A stretch of DNA of 7,001 nucleotides from UBA11663 sp049616325 (GTDB lineage: Bacteria; Bacteroidota; Bacteroidia; Flavobacteriales_D; Sanyastnellaceae). The stretch's first letter is position 1, and each line of letters begins with the position of its first letter. The DNA is taken from positions 1 to 7,001 of the forward strand of contig JBMZHG010000063.1 of NCBI GenBank assembly GCA_049616325.1. The letters run 5' to 3'. This document shows, in pieces, positions 1 to 5,633 of this stretch. Both the position numbers and the translations under genes were made by a program. The notes under the pieces were generated by a model. It saw nothing but the letters and a program-made list of their open reading frames with translations. It was not told where the DNA came from and searched no databases.

Positions 1-281
1 TGACCATCACGGAGAGCAAGCGGCGGTTTGACGACCACGGCAACGTGAGCTACTCCAAGCACAAAATCTTCCTCTACCGCGAGGACTTTGAGAAGTTTGA
101 AGAGGGGTTCCTCGACGCCGTAGACAAGATTGCGGAATTGATGGAAACGGGTGATTTCCGCGACCCCATTGCGGAGAGAGCGGCTCAAGAGAGCGAGGTC
201 CAAGAGGACGAAGCTCAACCCGATGCCGCCACGGAAGAAGGTTCGTCCAACGACGACGACATCGCCTTCGACGACCTCTGA
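1..281 (+). CDS. PUR-alpha-like DUF3276 nucleic-acid-binding protein, 3' part
   Basis: The reading frame is open from base 3 and ends at the TGA at 279-281. It gives 92 residues of a gene whose 5' end lies outside the window; the GTG at 45 is internal, not the start. The visible part begins TITESKRRFDDHGN and continues SKHKIFLYREDFEKFEEGF. This is the final beta-strand and helix pattern of the Bacteroidota PUR-alpha-like DUF3276 family, whose members bind single-stranded DNA or RNA; the best-studied relative is Borrelia BpuR. After this core (about residue 55 of the fragment) comes a tail rich in Glu, Asp, Gln and Ala that ends NDDDIAFDDL and is probably disordered. The full protein is probably around 120-150 residues. 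Family assignment is by motif recognition; the nucleic-acid ligand and cellular role here are unknown. Confidence 0.85.
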   Translation, partial: TITESKRRFDDHGNVSYSKHKIFLYREDFEKFEEGFLDAVDKIAELMETGDFRDPIAERAAQESEVQEDEAQPDAATEEGSSNDDDIAFDDL

Positions 282-314
282 TTCTTTGATAAAGGGCAGG
301 GTGAGTGTGAACAA

Positions 315-326
315 CTCTCTCTCTCT
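315..326 (+). repeat. (CT)6 dinucleotide tract upstream of parA
   Basis: Six perfect CT units lie in the 95-bp gap between the DUF3276 gene and parA, about 18 bp upstream of the -7-like box. This is roughly where a -33 element would sit. The tract is short, so length variation by slippage is possible but not shown. Confidence 0.7.
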
Positions 327-343
327 TCCACCCCTGTGGGCTG

Positions 344-351
344 TACCTTCG
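344..351 (+). promoter_or_regulatory. Candidate Bacteroidota -7 box for the parA operon
   Basis: TACCTTCG matches the Bacteroidota primary sigma-factor -7 consensus TAnnTTTG except for a C at the sixth position. It ends 25 bp before the parA ATG, so a transcript starting just downstream would have a short leader. No convincing TTG element is seen 18-20 bp upstream; that region is the CT tract. The location, in the only long gap before a seven-gene run, supports a promoter, but half of the element is missing. Confidence 0.45.
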
Positions 352-376
352 TTCAAACGCGGAAACTGCAGCAAAC

Positions 377-1180
377 ATGGGCAAAATCATCGCCGTTGCC
401 AACCAAAAAGGTGGAGTCGGAAAGACCACCACAGCCATCAACTTGGGCGCCTGTTTGGGCGTGTTGGAATTCAAAACCCTGTTGGTCGACCTTGATCCTC
501 AAGCCAACGCATCCAGCGGGGTTGGCATCGAACCCCGCACGGTCGTTCGCGGGAGCTACGAAGTGATTCTTGGCGAAACTTCCACTCGCGAGGCCATCGT
601 CCCCTCCTCTTCTCCCAACCTCGACATCCTCCCGACCAACCTCGACCTGGTGGGCGCGGAAATCGAACTTGTGCACGCCGAGCATCGGACACGAAAACTT
701 CGGACGGTCTTGGAGGAAGTACGCGACGATTACGATTTCATCGTTCTTGACTGCTCGCCTTCGTTGGGTTTGCTGACCTTGAACGCCCTGACCGCTGCCG
801 ACAGTGTCGTCATCCCAGTGCAGTGCGAGTACTTCGCCCTTGAAGGCTTGGGCAAGCTGTTGAACACCGTGAAAATTGTGCAGAATCAGTTGAACCCGTC
901 GCTCGAAGTGGAGGGCATCCTGTTGACCATGTACGACACGCGGTTGCGCCTTGCGAACCAAGTGGTCGAGGAGGTGCGCACGCACTTCCAGGATTTGGTG
1001 TTGCAGACGGTCATCCACCGGAACACGCGTTTGGGCGAAGCCCCAAGCCACGGCGAAAGCATCATTCTGCACGACGCGACTTGCAAAGGGTCCATCAACT
1101 ACTTAAACCTCGCACGCGAGTTGTTGCAGAAAAACCACATGACCCACATCCGGACGGAGGACAAATACCTTCAGTCATGA
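377..1180 (+). CDS. parA: ParA/Soj chromosome-partitioning ATPase
   Basis: This is a ParA-family P-loop ATPase of 267 residues. It dimerises with ATP on nucleoid DNA and, together with ParB, moves or positions chromosome origins. The deviant Walker A KGGVGKTT is at residues 11-18 with the signature lysine K11. The A' motif VDLDPQAN is at 37-44, and the Walker B segment FIVLDCSPS is at 121-129. The protein begins directly with the first beta-strand (MGKIIAVANQKGG), with no N-terminal helix-turn-helix, so it is the Soj-like chromosomal type rather than a plasmid P1-type ParA. The C-terminal part keeps family patterns (IPVQCEYFALEG, GEAPSHGESI). No Shine-Dalgarno is visible before the ATG, as is usual in Bacteroidota. 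Its TGA overlaps the parB start as ATGA, implying translational coupling. Confidence 0.96.
   Translation: MGKIIAVANQKGGVGKTTTAINLGACLGVLEFKTLLVDLDPQANASSGVGIEPRTVVRGSYEVILGETSTREAIVPSSSPNLDILPTNLDLVGAEIELVHAEHRTRKLRTVLEEVRDDYDFIVLDCSPSLGLLTLNALTAADSVVIPVQCEYFALEGLGKLLNTVKIVQNQLNPSLEVEGILLTMYDTRLRLANQVVEEVRTHFQDLVLQTVIHRNTRLGEAPSHGESIILHDATCKGSINYLNLARELLQKNHMTHIRTEDKYLQS
1166..1173 (+). promoter_or_regulatory. Possible internal -7-like box before parB
   Basis: TACCTTCA lies inside the last codons of parA, 3 bp before the parB ATG. Its first seven bases equal those of the boxes before parA and gcvT. There is no recognisable -33 element. It could let parB be expressed from a leaderless transcript, or it could be a coding coincidence. 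Confidence 0.2.
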
Positions 1181-2127
1181 CCAAACCGAGAGGCCTCGGA
1201 CGCGGATTGGACGCGCTTCTCGGAGGCGCACCCGGTCAGGCTCCGAAACCGCATCCGGACGACTTACGTGGCTTTCCTTCGGAGTCCAATGCACAACCCT
1301 CCTCCACGCGCGACTCGATCAACGCGGTCAAACTCGTCGCCGTCGCGGACATCGAAGCCAACCCCAACCAACCGCGAAGGGAATTTGACGAGCAGGGACT
1401 TCGAGAGCTTTCCGAAAGCATCGAAGCTCATGGCATCATCCAGCCCATCACGTTGCGCAAGGTCAGGGCTTCCAAGTTCCAAATCATTTCTGGCGAACGG
1501 CGTTTTCGAGCGGCGCAACGGGTTGGACTGACGGCGCTTCCTGCTTACGTGCGCGAAGCCGACGACCGCACGTTGCTCGAAATGGCGCTGGTGGAGAACA
1601 TTCAACGCCAAGACCTCAATCCGTTGGAGGTGAGCATGTCGTTCCAGCACCTCATGGAAGAATGCGGCATGACCCAAGACGTGCTCGCCTCCCGTGTTGG
1701 AATGGCGCGATCGTCCGTGGCGAACTACCTCCGAATGCTCGAATTGCCCGTCCGCATCCAGGACATGCTCCGTTCCGGGTCACTCAGCCTGGGGCACGCC
1801 AAAGCCCTGGCTGGCGTGAAGGGAATGGACGCACCTTACACGCAGGTGGCGCTTGCAGAAAAGGCGGTGGCCCACGCGGTAAGCGTGCGTGAATTGGAGC
1901 GGTGGGTGAAACAAGGAGGACTCCAAGCCTCCACAAAACCGGCACGTGCAGAAACGGAATTGAGCGAGGATGAAATCCAGGCACTCGACACGCTCCGATT
2001 GAAATTGAGTGGAACTCACGCCAAGCTTTCGCTCAAGCGGAACCCCCAAGGAGGAGGTCAACTGACTTTGAAATACCGCTCAGCCGAAGAACTGGAGGCC
2101 GTGTTGGTGAAATTGGGGCTCGACTGA
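1177..2127 (+). CDS. parB: ParB/Spo0J chromosome-partitioning CTPase and parS-binding protein
   Basis: This is a 316-residue ParB protein that loads at parS sites and slides as a CTP-bound clamp. The ATG at 1177 was chosen over in-frame upstream codons (such as TTG at 1081) because the protein then starts MTKPRGLGRGLDALLGG. That is the conserved N-terminal ParA-activating segment (residues 4-15), and the start forms a 4-bp ATGA overlap with parA. A variable linker (about 17-47) leads to the ParB/Srx CTP-binding domain, with NPNQPR at 62-67, the CTPase box GERRFRA at 106-112 and ENIQRQDLNPLE at 140-151. A helix-turn-helix follows at about 164-188 (TQDVLASRVGMARSSVANYLRML). The C-terminal 50 or so residues (LDTLRLKLSGTHAKLSL and onward) fit the dimerisation domain. 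All key motifs are intact. Confidence 0.96.
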   Translation: MTKPRGLGRGLDALLGGAPGQAPKPHPDDLRGFPSESNAQPSSTRDSINAVKLVAVADIEANPNQPRREFDEQGLRELSESIEAHGIIQPITLRKVRASKFQIISGERRFRAAQRVGLTALPAYVREADDRTLLEMALVENIQRQDLNPLEVSMSFQHLMEECGMTQDVLASRVGMARSSVANYLRMLELPVRIQDMLRSGSLSLGHAKALAGVKGMDAPYTQVALAEKAVAHAVSVRELERWVKQGGLQASTKPARAETELSEDEIQALDTLRLKLSGTHAKLSLKRNPQGGGQLTLKYRSAEELEAVLVKLGLD

Positions 2128-2137
2128 TTTCGCTCCG

Positions 2138-2707
2138 ATGAACTGGCTGCGCATCTCGGGGCTGTTGATCTTCCTGATGGGAAGCGCGTTTCAAGCCGCT
2201 GCCCAAGACGCGATGCCAACCGCCTCCACTGCGCAAGATTCCACGGCGAGGCGCGTCAAGACCACGACGGTTTGGGCAGCTTGCCTTCCCGGGTCGGGCC
2301 AAATCCTGAACCGCCAAGTTTGGAAGGTGCCCGTCGTTTGGGCCGGGATGGGCTATGCGGGTTGGGCTACCTGGGACAACGCGCAAGAAATGCGCGCGAG
2401 CCTGAACGACCTCATCGCCCTCACCGACGACGACCCGTCGACGATGCCGATTCTGACAGACGCTGCCGGCAACTTGTTTTCCGAATCCCAACTTGAAGAC
2501 CGCGCCCTTTTTTACCGGCGCAACAGGGACCTCAGTGTGCTCGGTTTTTTGATCGCGCACGGGCTGCAGGTGCTCGACGCCAACACCGGCGCCCTCCTCC
2601 GTTCCTTGGATACATCGGATCATCTTTCTGCACGTCTGGGCACCACGTGGGGTGTGCCGTCCGTTCATTTGACATGGAACCTGAAATCGCCGCGCCATGA
2701 GCCCTGA
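2138..2707 (+). CDS. DUF5683 family exported or membrane protein
   Basis: This 189-residue protein carries the DUF5683 pattern and has no known function. Residues 1-22 form a signal peptide: N-terminal Arg, a hydrophobic core LLIFLMGSAF, and a cleavage-like AAA-Q at 20-23. There is no lipobox cysteine. The conserved part contains LPGSGQILNRQVWKVPVVWAG at 50-70, cut into two halves by a short turn, and a hydrophobic stretch that may be membrane-associated. It ends with YRRNRDLSVLGF at 126-137 and LDANTGALLRSLDTSDHLS near 146-164. It starts 10 bp after parB and overlaps dapB by 11 bp. From memory, this family often sits between parB and dapB in Bacteroidota. Envelope localisation is inferred from the signal peptide; a role in segregation or envelope assembly is only suggested by context. 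Confidence 0.85.
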   Translation: MNWLRISGLLIFLMGSAFQAAAQDAMPTASTAQDSTARRVKTTTVWAACLPGSGQILNRQVWKVPVVWAGMGYAGWATWDNAQEMRASLNDLIALTDDDPSTMPILTDAAGNLFSESQLEDRALFYRRNRDLSVLGFLIAHGLQVLDANTGALLRSLDTSDHLSARLGTTWGVPSVHLTWNLKSPRHEP

Positions 2708-3404
2708 CCTCCCCGCACCAAACTCGCTTCCGCCTCTCACCGTGGTGGGCGCAGGAAAACTTGGCAGCGCTGTGGCTGAAGCGTGGCAGCGTCGCGGCGG
2801 CACCATCAAAGCACAGGTGCGTGGCCATCAACCTTGGGAACCGACTGAGCTCGTTTTTGAAGCCACGGCTCCGGAAGCTGCCTTTGACAACGTTTTGCGC
2901 TGCGTGGAGGCAGGCGTCCCTGTGGTGACTGGAACCACAGGGTGGCTTCACCGGTTGGGAGAACTCGAAGAACCGCTTAACCGCCTGCACGGAACGGTGT
3001 TTTGGAGCACCAACTTCAGCCCGGGCGTTCACGCACTCAACGTCATCGCCGCGCGCGCTGCTGAAATCATGAGCCAACTCGAAGGCTACACGGCGCACAT
3101 TCGCGAAGTTCACCACGTGCATAAAAAGGACGCCCCGAGCGGAACAGCTTTGACGCTCAAGCAATTCACTCAAAACGGCGGGTGGAAACTTCCCGTCGAC
3201 ATCGAAAGCGTGCGCGAAGGAGACGTGGTGGGTTTGCACGCTTTGGCGTGGGACTCTGCCTGTGATTCCGTTGTTTTGCAGCACGAAGCCAAATCCCGAC
3301 TCGGGTTCGCGGAAGGCGCCGTCTGGGCCCTTCGCTGGACGTGGGAACGTCATCGCCGTCGGGAGTTTGGGCTCTACACCATGACTGATCTCTTTCAACA
3401 ATGA
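2697..3404 (+). CDS. dapB: 4-hydroxy-tetrahydrodipicolinate reductase
   Basis: This 235-residue DapB performs the NAD(P)H-dependent reduction that yields tetrahydrodipicolinate, leading to meso-diaminopimelate for peptidoglycan and to lysine. The nucleotide-binding motif GAGKLG is at 18-23 and GTTGW at 79-83. The active-site block is E137, H139, H140, K143 and DAPSGTA at 145-151; H139 and K143 align with E. coli H159 and K163. The C-terminal family block (VGLHALAWDS, then RLGFAEGAVWALRW) is intact, and the last residues GLYTMTDLFQQ resemble other Bacteroidota DapB ends. Length is normal for Bacteroidota. A Pro-rich stretch of about 13 residues precedes the first strand, which makes the start slightly uncertain. 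The ATG at 2697 is favoured because it overlaps the DUF5683 stop by 11 bp and no better start lies downstream. Confidence 0.95.
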   Translation: MSPDLPAPNSLPPLTVVGAGKLGSAVAEAWQRRGGTIKAQVRGHQPWEPTELVFEATAPEAAFDNVLRCVEAGVPVVTGTTGWLHRLGELEEPLNRLHGTVFWSTNFSPGVHALNVIAARAAEIMSQLEGYTAHIREVHHVHKKDAPSGTALTLKQFTQNGGWKLPVDIESVREGDVVGLHALAWDSACDSVVLQHEAKSRLGFAEGAVWALRWTWERHRRREFGLYTMTDLFQQ

Positions 3405-4996
3405 ACCTCATTCCTTGGATTTTGCTGGCGCTTGCCGTTGTGTTGCAGCTCGCCACGCTGCCTGTGTTGATGCGCCGCAAGGATTCCGAAGCCGCATCCT
3501 GGAAAGGCGCCGTCCCTGGACTGCATTTCTTGGTGTGGCTCGACTTGATTCAGCGTCCGTGGTATTGGGTTCTGTTCTTGCTCGTGCCAGGCATCAACTT
3601 GCTGATGCTGACCGTCATGCATGTCGAGCTAGGGCTCGCGTTTGGCCGTCGCTCCACGAAAGACCAGTGGATCTTTGGCGCCCTGCCTTGGTGGGGCCTT
3701 TGGGAATTGCGTCAGGGCAAGGACACGTGGGTCGGCAAGCGCGACTGGTCCAAGACCCGCAAATCCACGGCACGCGAATGGAGCGAGGCCTTGATTTGGG
3801 CAACTGTGGTGGCAGGGTCGCTTCGCATGCTGACGTTTGAACCCTTCACGATTCCAACGCCGTCCATGGAAGGCAGCATGCTCGTGGGCGATTACCTCCT
3901 GGTGTCCAAAACGTCCTACGGCCCCAAATTGCCCCGCACCCCTTTCTCCATGCCGTTCGTGCACAACGCACTGCCTGGAAGCCTAACGCCGAGCTACACG
4001 GATTGGTTTTCGCTTCCCAACCTGCGTTTGCCCGGGTGGCGCGATGTGGAGCGGTACGACGCCGTTGTGTTCAGCTTCCCGCACGGCGACACCGTCTACG
4101 TGGACCCCAATTTGGTCGGCCACGATTACTATGCCTTGCTTCGAAGAGAGGGCATTCGTAGGGCAGGTGGCGACGTCCAAACCTTCGCCCTCAACCCGGA
4201 CCGTTATTTGGACCAAGCACGAACTCAAGCTGCGAAAAATCCTGGACTTCGTGCCCGGCCGGTGGACAAGATGGAGAACTACGTCAAGCGATGCGTCGCG
4301 TTGCCAGGCGAAACAGTTCGCGTGGTCGAGGGACAACTTCACATCGACGGGGAACCGGTTGAAAATCCGGAAGGCCTGCAAATGGAGTACCGGGTGGTGT
4401 TCTCGACTCAAGCCGAAGCCCAAATGGCATTTCGGAAGTTGGCGTTGACCAAACTCGACCTCGGCCCCGTGAGCGCCATCCCGGAAGGGATTTCGGCGGT
4501 CATGGCGTTGACGGAAAGCGAAGCACGCGCCATGGAATCGCTGGCCACAAACGTCGAGCCCATGAGCAACGCCCACCGCCGTGGCCGCCTCGAAATGTTT
4601 CCCAACGTTTGGGACGAAGAGTTCAACCAATGGGACCCGGACAACTACGGGCCAGTGACGCTCCCTGAAAAAGGTGTCACCGTGGACCTCACTCCTCGCA
4701 ACCTCGCCCTCTATCGCCGTTGGATCACCGCCTACGAAGACCACGAACTCGTGGAAAAGCCCAACGGCGAAATCTGGATTGACGGCAAACTGTCCACCTC
4801 GTACACGTTTGGAATGAATGGGTACTGGATGATGGGAGACAACCGTCATCGCTCGGCCGACAGCCGAATGTGGGGGTTCGTGCCGGAAGACCACGTGGTA
4901 GGTCGAGCCTCGTTCATCTGGTTTAGCAAGCAGAACGACGCCCAACACGGCGAATCGAAAATTCGCTGGGACCGCATGATGACTGCTGTGAAATGA
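3401..4996 (+). CDS. lepB: Signal peptidase I, long Bacteroidota type
   Basis: This 531-residue type I signal peptidase (S26 family) cleaves signal peptides from exported proteins at the outer face of the cytoplasmic membrane. Hydrophobic segments lie at about 3-24, 54-73 and 129-146. The N-terminal 110 residues resemble the small membrane domain that precedes the peptidase in many Bacteroidota. The catalytic serine is S155 in IPTPSMEGSMLVGDYLLVSK, directly after the third hydrophobic segment. The general-base lysine is K296 in NYVKRCVALPGETV. The conserved box GDNRHRSADSRMWG is at 479-492. S155 and K296 are about 140 residues apart, and K296 and D480 about 185 apart, both longer than in E. 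coli LepB, so two inserts are present. The ATG overlaps the dapB stop as ATGA. Catalytic residues are complete, so the enzyme is predicted active. Confidence 0.95.
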   Translation: MNLIPWILLALAVVLQLATLPVLMRRKDSEAASWKGAVPGLHFLVWLDLIQRPWYWVLFLLVPGINLLMLTVMHVELGLAFGRRSTKDQWIFGALPWWGLWELRQGKDTWVGKRDWSKTRKSTAREWSEALIWATVVAGSLRMLTFEPFTIPTPSMEGSMLVGDYLLVSKTSYGPKLPRTPFSMPFVHNALPGSLTPSYTDWFSLPNLRLPGWRDVERYDAVVFSFPHGDTVYVDPNLVGHDYYALLRREGIRRAGGDVQTFALNPDRYLDQARTQAAKNPGLRARPVDKMENYVKRCVALPGETVRVVEGQLHIDGEPVENPEGLQMEYRVVFSTQAEAQMAFRKLALTKLDLGPVSAIPEGISAVMALTESEARAMESLATNVEPMSNAHRRGRLEMFPNVWDEEFNQWDPDNYGPVTLPEKGVTVDLTPRNLALYRRWITAYEDHELVEKPNGEIWIDGKLSTSYTFGMNGYWMMGDNRHRSADSRMWGFVPEDHVVGRASFIWFSKQNDAQHGESKIRWDRMMTAVK

Positions 4997-5000
4997 CGCG

Positions 5001-5006
5001 AGGAGG
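5001..5006 (+). promoter_or_regulatory. Consensus Shine-Dalgarno AGGAGG before the WbqC-like gene
   Basis: AGGAGG ends 6 bp before the ATG at 5013, in the 16-bp gap after lepB. It supports this start. It is unusual here, since none of the other starts in the window has a comparable motif at a useful distance and Bacteroidota generally make little use of Shine-Dalgarno pairing. Confidence 0.75.
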
Positions 5007-5012
5007 ACGAGC

Positions 5013-5633
5013 ATGAAACGAGCTCCCCTCCTTCCCGCCGCCACGTTTCCCCCGCTCACGTGGTTTCAGTTGGCGAAGCTCCCCGGGGCCACAGTTTGTG
5101 TTCATGAGAACTACGTCAAGCAGAGCCTGCGCAACCGAATCGCTCTCGTCAACACTCAAGGCCCGGTCGACTTCACCTTTCCTGTGCATCGACGCTCGGC
5201 GGCTTCACGTGGAGTTCAGGACCTGTTCTTCACAGATGCGGCACGTCCCGAAGCCTTGATGAAAGTCCTGCGCACCAACTGCGGCAGCGCCCCATTTTTC
5301 GAGCATTACCTCCCGGAAATCGAGGCTTGGGCCGTGCAACACCTTCGCCCCGGAAATTCCTTGCTGGAAGCCGCCTGGGCCTCCCTCGAATGGGCATGTC
5401 ACGAATTGGGCACCCCCCTTCCTGCACGGTCCGCGGCTTACGAATCAGGTGAAGACCGAGACGATTGGAGGCCCAAAAACCGCTGGCGCTCCTTGAACAC
5501 CCCGCGCTACCCGCAAGTCTTTGAAGACCGGCTTGGATTTGTGCCAGGAAGGTCCATCTTGGACGTGCTTTTTCATGTCGGACCGGAAGCCGCCTTGCTA
5601 CCTTCGCAGCATGGAAACCACGACGCTGCATAG
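5013..5633 (+). CDS. WbqC-like family protein
   Basis: This 206-residue protein matches the WbqC-like family. The N-terminal strand LLPAATFPPLTWF (6-18) corresponds to the family opening. ENYVKQSLRNR (32-42) and the C-terminal YPQVFEDRLGFVPGRSILDVLF (166-187, in two adjoining motifs) followed by GPEA (190-193) are the most diagnostic blocks. WbqC was named from an O-antigen cluster, and relatives occur near polysaccharide or sugar-modification genes, but no biochemical activity is firmly assigned. No signal peptide or membrane segment is visible, so it is probably cytoplasmic. It follows lepB by 16 bp, has a strong ribosome binding site, and overlaps the start of gcvT by 23 bp. The lepB-wbqC pairing is, from memory, common in Flavobacteriales. 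Function in this organism is unknown. Confidence 0.85.
   Translation: MKRAPLLPAATFPPLTWFQLAKLPGATVCVHENYVKQSLRNRIALVNTQGPVDFTFPVHRRSAASRGVQDLFFTDAARPEALMKVLRTNCGSAPFFEHYLPEIEAWAVQHLRPGNSLLEAAWASLEWACHELGTPLPARSAAYESGEDRDDWRPKNRWRSLNTPRYPQVFEDRLGFVPGRSILDVLFHVGPEAALLPSQHGNHDAA
5599..5606 (+). promoter_or_regulatory. Candidate promoter -7 box for gcvT inside the WbqC-like gene
   Basis: TACCTTCG, followed by CAGC and the gcvT ATG at 5611, closely resembles the Bacteroidota -7 element and its usual downstream context. A TGTCG at 5576-5580, 18 bp upstream, is a weak match to the TTG-type -33 element. Transcription from it would start at or next to the ATG, giving a leaderless or nearly leaderless gcvT mRNA. 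The box is the same eight bases as the one before parA. Confidence 0.45.

Noticed and set aside
297..336. Possible terminator hairpin after the DUF3276 gene, CAGGGTG with CACCCCTG
   Set aside because: The loop is about 25 nt, one arm has an extra C, and no T-run follows, so it is too weak to annotate.
353..1072. Antisense open frame (239 codons) opposite parA
   Set aside because: It is complementary to conserved ParA codons and shows no motif of its own.
1081..1176. Longer ParB starting at TTG 1081
   Set aside because: It would add 32 residues inside parA with no similarity to ParB. The conserved MTKPRGLGRGLDALL start is at 1177.
2639..2660. Inverted GGCAC / GTGCC pair around CACGTG near the end of the DUF5683 gene
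   Set aside because: It is short, lies in coding sequence and has no T-run, so chance pairing in GC-rich DNA is the simpler explanation.
2532..3401. Antisense open frame (289 codons) opposite DUF5683 and dapB
   Set aside because: It covers intact dapB motifs on the other strand, and its composition is typical of a shadow frame.
3983..5059. Long antisense open frame (358 codons) opposite lepB
   Set aside because: It is a shadow of lepB and the start of the WbqC-like gene: His-, Val- and Gly-rich, without domain patterns. GC-rich coding DNA readily gives long antisense frames.
5201..5216. CACGTG site in the WbqC-like gene as parS
   Set aside because: Only about 10 of 16 bases match the parS consensus TGTTTCACGTGAAACA and the right half is poor. 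CACGTG also occurs at several other places here by composition.
5521..5610. Longer GcvT starting at TTG 5521
   Set aside because: The added 30 residues lie within the conserved WbqC-like C-terminus and are not GcvT-like. METTTLHRTALHEAH at 5611 is a typical start.
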